A DNA stretch of 51,740 nucleotides from Planctomycetaceae bacterium. GTDB taxonomy: Bacteria > Planctomycetota > Planctomycetia > Gemmatales > Gemmataceae. Every line of letters begins with the position of its first letter. Positions within the stretch are counted from its first letter, which is position 1. The DNA is taken from assembly GCA_013823135.1 (NCBI GenBank), contig PNLP01000050.1, positions 1 through 51,740 on the forward strand. The letters are read 5' to 3'. A model generated the notes under the pieces. That model was not told the DNA's origin. It worked only from the letters and a program-made list of their open reading frames with translations, and searched no databases. Shown here in pieces: positions 42,618 through 51,615 of the stretch. Made by a program: the position numbers and the translations under genes.

Positions 42618-45600
42618 GTGCTCAACCGCGTCATCGCGTTCTCGCTCCAGAACCGGGCCCTCGTCCTGATCGCCGCGGCGGCGGTCACGGCCGCGGGGCT
42701 CTACCAGCTCGTCCGCACCCCGGTGGACGTGTTCCCGGACTTGAACCGGCCGACCGTGACGATCCTGACGGAAGCCCCCGGCCTGGCCCCTGAGGAAGTC
42801 GAGGTCGTGGTCACCCGGCCGATCGAGTACATGCTCAACGGGGCCACGGGGGTCCGGCGGGTCCGGTCGGCGTCGGGAATCGGGCTGTCGGTGGTGTGGG
42901 TCGAGTTCGACTGGGGGACGGACATCTACCAGGACCGGCAGGTGGTGTCCGAGCGTCTCCAGCTCGTCCGCGAGCGGCTCCCGGCGGACGTCAACCCGGT
43001 CATGGCCCCGATCTCGTCCATCATGGGCGAGGTGATGATCGTGGGGCTGCGCCCGGCCGAGTCGGCAAAGACTCCTGAGGAGGCACTCAAGCAGGGGATG
43101 GACCTGCGGACGTTCGGCGAGTTCAACGTCCGGAACCGGCTGCTCGCGGTCGACGGGGTCTCGCAGGTGACGGTGATGGGCGGCTACCTGAAGCAGTACC
43201 AGGTGGTCACGTCGCCCGAGCGGCTCGCGGCCCAGAACGTCACCCTCCAGCAGCTCACCGACGCGGCCGAGAAGGCGAACGTGCTGGCCGGCGGCGGGGT
43301 GATGGAGCGGGGGCCGAAGGAGTCTCTCATCCGGATCAGCGGCCAGAGCCTGACGCCCGAGCAGATCGCCGAGAGCCCCGTGGCGTGGCGCGGGGACCGG
43401 GCCATCCGCATCAACGACGTGGCGGACGTCCGGTTCGCAGGCCCCGTCCGCCGCGGGGACGGGAGCACCCGTGTGAAGGACGCCGACGGCCGGCCGGTCG
43501 GCGGCTCGTCGGTGATCCTGACCGTCCAAAAGCAGCCGGGGGCGAACACCCTCGACCTCACCCCCAAGCTGGACGCGGCCCTCGACCAGCTCCAGGCCGA
43601 CGCCCCGGCGGGTGCCGTGATCGAGCGGCGGGTGTTCCGCCAGGCCGACTTCATCCAGGCCGCCATCGACAACGTGGTCGAGGCCATCCGGGACGGGACC
43701 GTGTGGGTGTTCCTCGTCCTGCTGGTCTTCCTGGCCAGCATCCGGACGAGCGTCATCACCCTGACCGCCATCCCGCTCTCGATCCTGGTCACGGTCCTCG
43801 TGTTCAGTTACTTCGGGATCACGATCAACACGATGACGCTCGGGGGGATCGCGGTGGCCGTCGGGGAACTGGTCGACGACGCGATCGTGGACGTGGAGAA
43901 CATCTTCCGCCGGCTGAACGAGAACCGCGCCAAGGCCGACCCCGACCCGCTGCTCAGGGTCGTCTTCCGCGCGTCGAGTGAGGTCCGAAACTCGATCGTC
44001 TACGCGACCCTGATCGTCTGCCTGGTGGTGCTGCCGCTGTTCGCGCTATCGGGCCTCGAGGGCCGGATGTTCGCCCCGCTCGGGCTGGCGTACCTCGTGT
44101 CGCTCATGGCGTCGCTCCTGGTCTCGCTCACCGTGACGCCGGTACTCGCGTCGCTGCTCCTCGGCCGCGGCAAGGCCCGGCCGCACCGCGACGCCCTGCT
44201 GCTCCGCGGCCTGAAGTGGGTCGACGCCCGGCTCCTGCGGCTCAGCCTGCGGTTCCCGTGGCCGGTCCTGGTCGTGTCGCTCGTCCTGTCGGGGGCGACG
44301 ATGCTCTCGGTCCTCGGGATGGGCTCCGAGTTCCTCCCCCCGTTCAGCGAGGGGACGGTGACCGTCAACCTGCAACTGCCCCCGGGCACGAGCCTCGACG
44401 AAAGTGGGCGGGTCGCCGCGCGGGCCGAACAGTCGCTCCTCCAGATCCCCGAGGTGGTGTCGGTCTCGCGGCGGACCGGGCGGGCGGAGCAGGACGAGCA
44501 CGCGGAGGGGGTGAACACGTCCGAAATCGACGTCCGGCTCGCCCCCCACGCCCGCCCCAAGCCCGGGCTCGGGTTCGCGGTCCTCCGGGCGGTTCCCGGC
44601 CTGCACGGGTACGGGGTGGATGAGTTCGGCCGCCCGCCCGAGCAGGTTCTCGCGGACGTGCGGGACCGGGTCAGCAGCATCCCCAACGTGAAGGCCAACG
44701 TCGGTCAGCCGATCAGCCACCGACTCGACCACATCATGTCCGGGGTGCGTGCGCAGGTGGCGGTCAAGGTGTTCGGCCCGGACCTGCAAGAACTGCGCAA
44801 CGCCGCCCAGGAGATCCAGGACGCGGTGTCGAAGGTCCCGGGGGTGGTGGACCTCCAGGTCGAGCCCCAGGTGGAGATCTCCCAGGTCCGTCTCCGGGTG
44901 AGGCGGGAGGAGGCGGCCCGGTACGGCCTCGCGCCCGGGGAGGTGGTCCGACTCCTGGAGACGGCCTACAAGGGCCGCAAGGTGTCCACCGTGCTGGACG
45001 GCGAGAAGTACTTCTCCCTCGTCGTGTGGTACGACGAGCGGTCCCGCTCCGACCCCAAGGCGATCGGCCGGACGATCCTCGACACCCCGTCCGGGAAGAA
45101 GGTCTCGCTCGACCAGGTCGCGGAGGTCCTGGACACAACCGGGCCGAACACCCTGAACCACGAGAACGTGGCCCGCCGGGTCGTGGTGTCGTGCAACGTC
45201 CAGGGCCGGAGCCTCGGCGACGTGGTCGCCGACATCAAGCGGGCGGTCCGCCCGACGGAGGAGAAGCTGCGTGCCAGGGGCGGGGAGTACCGGGTCGAAG
45301 ACGACGGCCAGTACCGCGCCCAGCAGGAGGCGAACACCCGGCTCCTGGTCCTCGGCGCGGCCTCCGTGGTCGCAGTGTTCCTTCTCCTCTCCCGGTGCCT
45401 CGGGTCGTGGCGGGCCGGCCTCATGGTGTTGGGCGTGAACCTTCCGCTCGCGGGCCTGGGTGCCGTGGCGGCGCTGCTGATCGTCAACCGCCCGGACGTC
45501 GCCGCGCTCAATGCCGTCCCGTGGTGGAAGTGGCCGGGCGTGTGGTTCCAGGCGTCCACCCTGTCGGTCGCCCACTGGGTCGGGTTCATCACGCTAATCG

Positions 45601-46178
45601 GGATCGTCAGCCGCAACGGGATCATGATGATCGCCCACTACATCCACCTGATGAAGGAGGAGGGTGAGGCGTTCGGCAAGGAGATGATCGTCCGCGGCAG
45701 TCTCGAGCGGCTGGCCCCGGTGCTGATGACGGCCGGGGTGGCGGTGATCGGGCTGGTGCCGCTCGCGCTCGGTGCGGGCCAGACGGGCAAGGAGATCCTG
45801 CACCCGCTGGCGGTGGTGGTGATCGGCGGGCTCATCACGTCGACTTTGATGGACCAGGTGGTCACCCCGGCCGTGTTCCTTCTGTTCGGCCGGAAGGTGT
45901 ACGTCCCGTCGTCCCCGTCGGCAAACGGAACGCCCGCCGGGGGCTGGGACGACGCCTGGCTGACCGAACGCCCGGAACTCGCGTCGCGGCCGGCGTCCGG
46001 GATGCCGCTGATTCCGAGTCCGGTCGAAGTGATTCCGGGGCCCGTCGCGGCAGAGACGAACGGCCGACACGCGGCGACGGGTGGACTCGCCGGCCCGGCA
46101 CCGGCCCGCGAGCCGGAGCCCGCGGCACCGCGATTGCCCGAGTCACGGCCCACGCCTCACCCCGATTCGCGGGGGTGA
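42618..46178 (+). CDS. Heavy-metal RND efflux pump, CusA/CzcA family
   Basis: A 1186-residue HME-RND transporter that drives metal out through adaptor and duct using the proton gradient. It opens with MLNRVIAFSLQNRALVLIAA (TM1), has two RND repeats with large periplasmic loops, and carries the TM4 signature AVAVGELVDDAIVDVENIFR (from about residue 411). This differs from both the Zn/Co/Cd pattern (DFGxxxDGAVVMVEN) and the Cu/Ag CusA pattern (AIGxxxDAAIVMIEN), so specificity cannot be read directly; neighbours favour copper. The C-terminus has a Pro/Ala-rich tail of about 100 residues. GTG 42618 is 11 bases after the adaptor stop. Confidence 0.9.
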   Translation: MLNRVIAFSLQNRALVLIAAAAVTAAGLYQLVRTPVDVFPDLNRPTVTILTEAPGLAPEEVEVVVTRPIEYMLNGATGVRRVRSASGIGLSVVWVEFDWGTDIYQDRQVVSERLQLVRERLPADVNPVMAPISSIMGEVMIVGLRPAESAKTPEEALKQGMDLRTFGEFNVRNRLLAVDGVSQVTVMGGYLKQYQVVTSPERLAAQNVTLQQLTDAAEKANVLAGGGVMERGPKESLIRISGQSLTPEQIAESPVAWRGDRAIRINDVADVRFAGPVRRGDGSTRVKDADGRPVGGSSVILTVQKQPGANTLDLTPKLDAALDQLQADAPAGAVIERRVFRQADFIQAAIDNVVEAIRDGTVWVFLVLLVFLASIRTSVITLTAIPLSILVTVLVFSYFGITINTMTLGGIAVAVGELVDDAIVDVENIFRRLNENRAKADPDPLLRVVFRASSEVRNSIVYATLIVCLVVLPLFALSGLEGRMFAPLGLAYLVSLMASLLVSLTVTPVLASLLLGRGKARPHRDALLLRGLKWVDARLLRLSLRFPWPVLVVSLVLSGATMLSVLGMGSEFLPPFSEGTVTVNLQLPPGTSLDESGRVAARAEQSLLQIPEVVSVSRRTGRAEQDEHAEGVNTSEIDVRLAPHARPKPGLGFAVLRAVPGLHGYGVDEFGRPPEQVLADVRDRVSSIPNVKANVGQPISHRLDHIMSGVRAQVAVKVFGPDLQELRNAAQEIQDAVSKVPGVVDLQVEPQVEISQVRLRVRREEAARYGLAPGEVVRLLETAYKGRKVSTVLDGEKYFSLVVWYDERSRSDPKAIGRTILDTPSGKKVSLDQVAEVLDTTGPNTLNHENVARRVVVSCNVQGRSLGDVVADIKRAVRPTEEKLRARGGEYRVEDDGQYRAQQEANTRLLVLGAASVVAVFLLLSRCLGSWRAGLMVLGVNLPLAGLGAVAALLIVNRPDVAALNAVPWWKWPGVWFQASTLSVAHWVGFITLIGIVSRNGIMMIAHYIHLMKEEGEAFGKEMIVRGSLERLAPVLMTAGVAVIGLVPLALGAGQTGKEILHPLAVVVIGGLITSTLMDQVVTPAVFLLFGRKVYVPSSPSANGTPAGGWDDAWLTERPELASRPASGMPLIPSPVEVIPGPVAAETNGRHAATGGLAGPAPAREPEPAAPRLPESRPTPHPDSRG

Positions 46179-46282
46179 GAGGCGTGCCACGAAACACGTC
46201 GGGGTTGCCAGAGGTCGTGTGTCACAACCCGGCCCCGGTGGTGCGGTTGGTGGCGGCCGAGTGCCGCCGAGGAGTGTGTCTG

Positions 46283-46915
46283 ATGACGAGATTCGTGTTC
46301 GCCTTGGTCGCCGTCGCGGCTTTCGCCGCGGTGGGTGAGTCCGCGGTGCGGTCGCGCGGCGTCCGCGGAGGTTGCGGGTGCGCCACCCCGTCCGCCGTGC
46401 CGTCGACCCCGGCGGCGTACCCCGGGATGCCGATGGCGGCGCCCGGGGCAGCGACGCCCGCGCCGTGCTGCGGCAACCCGGGGTCCGTGCCGGGGGCGGT
46501 CGCCCCCTTCCCCGTGCCGGCTGGTACGCCCGGCGGCCACCAGCACAACCACGGCCTGCTCACCCCGTCGGCGGCCGGCTCGAGCGGCGTGGTGACGGTG
46601 AGCGCAACAGTCCCCGCAGGCGGACTCGTGCTCGTGAAAGACAAGGCGGACCCGGCCAAGGAGGTCAAACTGACCGGCACACTGGTGTGCGGGAAGTGCA
46701 GCCTCAAGGCGACCGCGAAGTGCAGCAACGTCCTTCAGGTCAAGGACGGTGACAAGGTGGTGAACTACTTCCTGGAGGACAAGGGGAACGGCGAGCCGTA
46801 CCACGAGGGCGTGTGCGGCGGGGACAAGGTCGAGGGCGTCACGGTTACCGGCACCGTGACCGAGAAGGACGGCAAGAAGTCGATCAAGCCGACCAAAGTT
46901 GAAACCAAGAAGTGA
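46283..46915 (+). CDS. Exported protein with DUF6370-like C-terminal domain
   Basis: A 210-residue protein with a signal peptide (MTRFVFALVAVAAFAAVG), a Pro/Ala/Gly-rich spacer with Cys (GCGCATP, APCCGNPG, HQHNH), and a C-terminal domain (about 130-210) with KLTGTLVCGKCSLKATAKC, NVLQVKDGDKVVNYFLEDKG, HEGVCGG and TVTGTVTEKDGKKSIKPTKV. I know this domain as a small stand-alone secreted planctomycete family (DUF6370) of unknown function; its three Cys clusters suggest metal binding. AGGAG precedes ATG 46283. Confidence 0.7.
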   Translation: MTRFVFALVAVAAFAAVGESAVRSRGVRGGCGCATPSAVPSTPAAYPGMPMAAPGAATPAPCCGNPGSVPGAVAPFPVPAGTPGGHQHNHGLLTPSAAGSSGVVTVSATVPAGGLVLVKDKADPAKEVKLTGTLVCGKCSLKATAKCSNVLQVKDGDKVVNYFLEDKGNGEPYHEGVCGGDKVEGVTVTGTVTEKDGKKSIKPTKVETKK

Positions 46916-47053
46916 CCCGGCGGGTCACACCCGGGGCCAAGTTGGCCCCGGGTCGCTTCCCCAGTCCCGCCGCCGGAGGTGCGTTCCTCGCCCCGGAAGC
47001 GGAACCCGCGTCCGCCGGAAGACCGGCCGGGTGACGCCAACCCAGAGGACCGC

Positions 47054-48031
47054 ATGACGCTGTTTCAACCGCGCCCCTCAACGGTGGGGCGTCTCACGGC
47101 CACCCACCCGCCGACCGTGCTCGTGGTCGATGACGACGACACCCTCCGCACGGTCTTGGCGAGAGAACTCCGCCGGCTGGGGTTCGACGTGTACTCGACC
47201 GGCTCCGGGGCCGAAGCGGTCGAAATGTACTGCCGCTCTTCCACCCGATTCGACGTGGTCCTGATGGACCTGAACATGCCGGGGATGAACGGGTCGGACA
47301 CGCTCGACGTGATCCGGGTCGTGGACCCGCTCGTGCGGTGCTGCTTCATGACCGCCGACGCGCGACCCGAAACCCGCTCGGCACTCCGGAAAGCCGGCGG
47401 GCGGGAAGTCCTCACCAAGCCCTTCGCGTCCCTGGCCGAAGTGTGCGAGACGTTGAGGCGACTCGCCGACCGACCGCACGATGATCGGCGGGAGACCCTT
47501 GAAGGGCTGACGCCGGCATCGGCTCGGCACAACGACTTCATGAAGGGGGGGATTGACATGGCCGGATGTTGCGGGTCGGACGAGCGGTCGCGGGCGAGGA
47601 AGGTGCTCTGGATGGTGGTCTGGTTGCTGATCGGGGCCTTCGCGATCGGACTCTGGCTTTGGGAGCGGCAACCACACCACCACCACGCGGAGGTTGGGCC
47701 GCACGGCGGCTCGCTGGCCGACTGGGGCGGCGGGGCCTTTCACCTGGAGGTCGTCCCCGACCGGGACGCCGAGGCGGTGACCGTTTACGTTCTCGACCGC
47801 TGGGCCAAGAAGCCCAAGACGACCGACGCCGCGACGCTCACGCTGACCCTCAGGACCAACCCAGCAACGGCCGTGCGGCTCGAACCTGTCCCGAACGAGG
47901 GCGACCCGCCGGGTCGGCATTCCCGGTACATCGGCCGGCACCCCGCCTTCAAGGCGGAGGCGAAACTCACCGGAACCGTGTCCGGGACGGCCTGGGGCAA
48001 GTCGTACTCCGGCGACTTCAGTCAAAATTAG
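47054..48031 (+). CDS. Receiver domain fused in frame to a membrane GPHGG protein
   Basis: A 325-residue open frame. Residues 20-140 form a complete CheY-type receiver: VLVVDDDD, phosphoacceptor Asp72 in LMDLNMPG, Thr100, and Lys122 in LTKPF. After a linker, from Met169 (ATG 47558, with its own GGGGGG upstream) it reads as a GPHGG protein: transmembrane helix (about 184-204), His-rich QPHHHHAEVGPHGG, and a beta domain. Either one fused protein is made, or the second part is translated separately and the first gene has lost its stop. The stop TAG coincides with an IS target duplication. ATG 47054 has GAGG upstream. Confidence 0.72.
   Translation: MTLFQPRPSTVGRLTATHPPTVLVVDDDDTLRTVLARELRRLGFDVYSTGSGAEAVEMYCRSSTRFDVVLMDLNMPGMNGSDTLDVIRVVDPLVRCCFMTADARPETRSALRKAGGREVLTKPFASLAEVCETLRRLADRPHDDRRETLEGLTPASARHNDFMKGGIDMAGCCGSDERSRARKVLWMVVWLLIGAFAIGLWLWERQPHHHHAEVGPHGGSLADWGGGAFHLEVVPDRDAEAVTVYVLDRWAKKPKTTDAATLTLTLRTNPATAVRLEPVPNEGDPPGRHSRYIGRHPAFKAEAKLTGTVSGTAWGKSYSGDFSQN
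48024..48031. repeat. Left copy of the 8-bp target site duplication
   Basis: AAAATTAG immediately before the left terminal repeat of the IS at 48032. The identical octamer follows the right end (49343-49350). It includes the TAG stop of the upstream gene. Confidence 0.9.
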
Positions 48032-49342
48032 GGCTCATCCGACTAAAGCGTATTTGGATTCGTGAATGCCGAGGATCTTGAGTTTGTAGAACGCACGGTC
48101 GCGGAACCCATACGCCTGTCGTTGCAACGCTTTGATTTTGGTATTCGTCCCTTCCAAAGGTCCGGTCGAGATCCGGTAGTCGTAGTACGCCAGGATGCCT
48201 TCCATGTGCTCCTCCAGCGTGTTGGCGAACTGCTGGAGCATTCGAATGCCCGATGCGTGTGCCCGCGCCATCCAGTCCCGGAGCACCCGCCGTGCGGTTC
48301 GCTTGTTGACCTGACTCCAGATTTGCCGCAGGTCTTCCTTGAGGTAGTAGGCGATCGTCAGCGGGGTATTCAAATCGAGAGCGTCACGGAGGCGTTGCGT
48401 CTCGTTTCGCGTGGCGTCGAGGTTCTCCGGGTTCTTCAACAACAGCCACCGTGTCCCTTTGAGCAGTTTGCGATCCGAATCGCTCTGGGCCTGACGGTAG
48501 AGTTCACGTCGCAGAGCGCTGAGCTTGTCGTTGAACAGCTTGACGACGTGGAAGTGATCGAAGACATGGACGATACCGGGAAGGTTGTCACGCACGGCTC
48601 GGATGTAAGCTTTACCCATATCGGTGGCCACCGCCTTGATCTTGGCCCGTGACGCACGCAGTCGCTTCCAGAACGGCAGCAACGCCTCGACGCCCTTGCC
48701 GTCGCCGACGAAAACGACGGCACCGGAACAAAGATCCAGCACCACCGTGAGGTACTGATGCCCCTTACCGACCGCGATCTCGTCGATGGCGATCTGCGTC
48801 AACTTCCCCAACTTCGGCGTGCCGAACCGCCGTTGCAGCGACGCGGCCTGGATGTCCTTGATGACGTCCCAACTCACCTGCAAGTGCGTGGCGACCGCTT
48901 TGATGGTCATGTGTTGGGAGAGGTCGATAGCATAACGCTCGAAGGCCCGCGTGTAGCTCTTGCGGGGGTCGGCGAAACGCAGCTTCACCTGGCGGATGAG
49001 ACCACAACCAAAGCAATGGACGCGTGGCACAGCGAATTCGATCTGGACGGGCTTGAGACCGATGGGCAGGGTGCGAAACGTACGCGGGATGCCTCCCTGC
49101 GCCCACACGTTGTCGCTGCCGCATTCGGAGCAGCGGAGTTGGTTGCGGGGCTGACGGACGCACAGGGTCACGCGACCGCCCGCGAATGAGGAACGCACGT
49201 GGCGGTAACCACGCAGACCGAAGGCGTGATACAGTAAGCTCGTGGACATGCTGATTCGTCTCGTCAGGATTGTTGTGTAACCCCAAGAGACGGCAGCATG
49301 CCCACCTTTTCAAGACCTCAACGCGCTTCCGCCGGATGAGCC
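48032..49342. mobile_element. Recent ISL3-family insertion sequence with 8-bp target duplication
   Basis: A 1311-bp element. The left end starts GGCTCATCCGACTAAAGCG and the complement of the right end starts GGCTCATCCGGCGGAAGCG, giving imperfect terminal repeats of about 28 bp. A perfect 8-bp direct repeat AAAATTAG lies at both borders, the target size I expect for the ISL3 family. One intact transposase fills it on the minus strand. The intact duplication indicates a recent insertion. Confidence 0.92.
48035..49249 (-). CDS. ISL3-family transposase (COG3464 type)
   Basis: A 404-residue transposase: N-terminal zinc finger (CSECGSDNV, HCFGCGLI), HTH (MTIKAVATHLQVSWDVIKDI), DDE domain with IAIDEIAVGKGHQYLTVVLD, KAVATDMGKAYIRAV and VFDHFHVVKLFNDKL, and the C-terminal TGPLEGTNTKIKALQRQAYG with the last catalytic Glu. 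It is distinct from the ISL3 transposase at 31677, which is longer and has the inserted HTH. The frame is intact and reaches almost to both ends of the element. Confidence 0.9.
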   Translation of the reverse strand: MSTSLLYHAFGLRGYRHVRSSFAGGRVTLCVRQPRNQLRCSECGSDNVWAQGGIPRTFRTLPIGLKPVQIEFAVPRVHCFGCGLIRQVKLRFADPRKSYTRAFERYAIDLSQHMTIKAVATHLQVSWDVIKDIQAASLQRRFGTPKLGKLTQIAIDEIAVGKGHQYLTVVLDLCSGAVVFVGDGKGVEALLPFWKRLRASRAKIKAVATDMGKAYIRAVRDNLPGIVHVFDHFHVVKLFNDKLSALRRELYRQAQSDSDRKLLKGTRWLLLKNPENLDATRNETQRLRDALDLNTPLTIAYYLKEDLRQIWSQVNKRTARRVLRDWMARAHASGIRMLQQFANTLEEHMEGILAYYDYRISTGPLEGTNTKIKALQRQAYGFRDRAFYKLKILGIHESKYALVG

Positions 49343-49350
49343 AAAATTAG
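49343..49350. repeat. Right copy of the 8-bp target site duplication
   Basis: AAAATTAG directly after the right terminal repeat, identical to 48024-48031. Confidence 0.9.
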
Positions 49351-49456
49351 GCCGCCGCGCAATTCGCGAGGACGTCAACGTTCCACCACCGGCGGGCGTG
49401 AGGGTTCGCCGACCATCCGGGCTGACCGACCACCGTCTCACCACGAGGATTTCAAC

Positions 49457-49813
49457 ATGCGGGCCCTTGTGACGGGTTGCTTGGCGGCACTCGCCGTCGC
49501 GGTCACCGCCGGTGCGGCCTCCGCGCAGCACGGCGGGTATTCCGGCGGATACGGACACTCTGGCGGCTACGGACACCCTGGCGGCTATTACTCCGGGCAC
49601 GGGTACAGCGGATACCCCGGTGGGTATGGGCACGGGTCTGCTGCTGGGTACGGGCACGGGTACTCCGGAGGGTACAGTTACTCTCCCGGATACTCCGGCG
49701 GCTACGGCTACACCCCCGGTTATTACGCCCCGAGTCCACTGTACGTTACCCCCGCGTACTCGCCCGGCGTCCTCGTCGGCCCGGTCTACCCTGCCCGTCA
49801 CCACCACCACTGA
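49457..49813 (+). CDS. Exported Gly/Tyr/His-rich repetitive protein
   Basis: A 118-residue protein with a signal peptide ending ASAQ (about residue 23), then near-continuous GGYGH and GGYS type repeats, and a terminal run of four His after Pro-Ala-Arg. GAGGA precedes ATG 49457. It is similar in plan to the 20692 protein. The family is low-complexity and its function unknown; the terminal His run might bind metal. Confidence 0.65.
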   Translation: MRALVTGCLAALAVAVTAGAASAQHGGYSGGYGHSGGYGHPGGYYSGHGYSGYPGGYGHGSAAGYGHGYSGGYSYSPGYSGGYGYTPGYYAPSPLYVTPAYSPGVLVGPVYPARHHHH

Positions 49814-49845
49814 TCGCCACCCGGGCCAGGGGCGCACGACGCAAC

Positions 49846-51114
49846 TCACCCGGGCTTCTTCCGGGCGATCTTGAGGACCGCGGTGTGATCCCCTCCGAAC
49901 TTGCACAGCCCGTCGCAGTGGGCGCACAAGTCCGAGAAGAGGATGTAGTGAATCTCCGGGACGCCCGAGTCGGCGAACGACGGGCGGCAGAGTTGGGCCT
50001 GGATCTCTCGCTCGCGGCGGTCAGGGGCGACCAGGTAGAGTTGGTCTGGCCGGGCAGCCGCCGAGCGGTGCAGGTCGAGCAACCGCAGGATGCCCGAGTA
50101 GATGGACGTGCTCTTCTCGACCTCGAACGCGCACACCACCCGCTCGGCCGCCGGGTCGAGCCAAAGGACGTCGATCAGTCCGACCGTCTGCTCGACTTCC
50201 GGCGGCAGTCCGAGCGGGGGGAGCGAGCCGACCGCAAGCGACGCCAGAGGGACGCCCTCCCAAACCCGCGTCCGGTCGTTGGCCGCGACGTGTACGGGAT
50301 ACCCGAGTGCCCGGCCCGTCTTCGCCAGTAGGTACTGCATGCGGAGGTGGTCGTTCTCCTCGCCCCGGTCCGCCTCGATCTCCTGGTGCCGCTTCCGGGC
50401 CGCCTTCTCCCCCGCCTCCCGTTCGTCCGCCAAGGTCAGGGCCGCTTCCCCGGAAACGACCAACCGCCCGACACCGACCTCGAACAGCAGGCCGGCGAAC
50501 GCCCCGAGGTCGGTGGAGAGCGGCGGGGAGAGGCCCGCGTTCGTCCGGCGGATCGTTGCCCGCACCTCCCGATAAGCGGCCCATGAACCGAGTGGCTTCT
50601 TGTCCTGGAACACCGCGTTGAACCCCCTGAGGATGGCGGTATTGAACGGCGGGAACAGGGTTGGGTGGAGGAAGTAGAGTATGTTCGCCACGGCAGGCCC
50701 GAGGCCCTTGATCTGCCGCGCTTCCAGGTCAGCCACCGCCCGGTCGAGCGAGTCCTCGTCGGCGGTGGCCAAGACGCGGTCGAAGAAGTCGGCGAAGGCC
50801 CGCTTGTGGGCGTCGTTCTCGTAGATGTCCGGGATGCGGAGTTTCGGCTTCCAGTAGAAGGCGTGGGCGGCCCCCTGGAACACCTGCTTCTGCTCGGTCA
50901 CCGACTCCATCACCGTCTCGAGCGGCGAGCCCTTGTAGTCGTTGCCGAACGTTCCGGAACGGATCGACCGGACGACCTCCTGGACCCCGCGGCGGATCGA
51001 CCGAAATGCCTTGAGCCGACCCGCGTCCTCAAGGAACCAGTTGTTGTAGACGGACTCGGGATCGTGTCTGTACCGCGCGACGAGGTCGCGGAGGTTCAGG
51101 GCTGGCTCGGCCAT
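49846..51114 (-). CDS. Putative PD-(D/E)XK nuclease-like protein with HhH-like segment
   Basis: A 422-residue soluble protein. The middle part has LEARQIKGLGPAVANILYFL (about 130-150), like a helix-hairpin-helix of DNA glycosylases. The C-terminal third has GLIDVLWLDPAAERVVCAFE followed by VEKSTSIYSGILRLLDL, matching the D...(D/E)xK spacing of restriction-type nucleases and the EVEKSTSIYSG pattern I associate with uncharacterised defence-type nucleases. Near the end Cys residues occur (DLCAHCDGLCKFGG). There is no methyltransferase neighbour. ATG 51114 was chosen; a GTG two codons upstream is also possible. The nuclease role is inferred. Confidence 0.55.
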   Translation of the reverse strand: MAEPALNLRDLVARYRHDPESVYNNWFLEDAGRLKAFRSIRRGVQEVVRSIRSGTFGNDYKGSPLETVMESVTEQKQVFQGAAHAFYWKPKLRIPDIYENDAHKRAFADFFDRVLATADEDSLDRAVADLEARQIKGLGPAVANILYFLHPTLFPPFNTAILRGFNAVFQDKKPLGSWAAYREVRATIRRTNAGLSPPLSTDLGAFAGLLFEVGVGRLVVSGEAALTLADEREAGEKAARKRHQEIEADRGEENDHLRMQYLLAKTGRALGYPVHVAANDRTRVWEGVPLASLAVGSLPPLGLPPEVEQTVGLIDVLWLDPAAERVVCAFEVEKSTSIYSGILRLLDLHRSAAARPDQLYLVAPDRREREIQAQLCRPSFADSGVPEIHYILFSDLCAHCDGLCKFGGDHTAVLKIARKKPG

Positions 51115-51120
51115 CGTCAC

Positions 51121-51615
51121 ACCGTGCGGTCGGATTGCGGACGGAAGATGAAACGAATGCTACCAGAGAACGGCCCTGCCGTGTAAGAACCCTTCTCGCG
51201 AGTGATTCCCACCCGTCCTCACCACACATTGACTCCAACAGACTTGCGAGTCCTCATCCGTTCGACTGATGCCGGTTTTGAGGGCTCAGGATCGCTTGGT
51301 TTCTTGGCACACTGCCGTCGGGAGGCACCCCCGCGACGCTGATCGCCGCCTGAGCCCTGAGCCGGGCCTTGCTCGGGATTGGGGGTCAGGCCGAGTTGCT
51401 GGTCACGGACCGGTAGACGCGCGATGCATTGTTCGACGAATCCTTCGCTTGGCTGGCCTCCATTGTGAGAGCGGGTTGGTCACGTTCGATTCACAAGCCA
51501 GTGTCCGAGAACACGCTACTCCGAAGGTGGAGCGATAAGTTGTCGGGAGAAGACGCTGAGAAAGACAGGACCCGGCTCCTCGTTCCGCTGTCCAAGGACT
51601 CTGAGGTGCCCAACA
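51121..51615. other. Intergenic region before the right-edge ATPase
   Basis: About 500 bp without a recognised gene. A 10-bp inverted repeat, AGGGCTCAGG (51281-51290) with CCTGAGCCCT (51349-51358), could be a hairpin between the divergent nuclease-like gene and the ATPase 3' end. A plus-strand frame at 51429-51659 is not recognisable. Confidence 0.4.
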
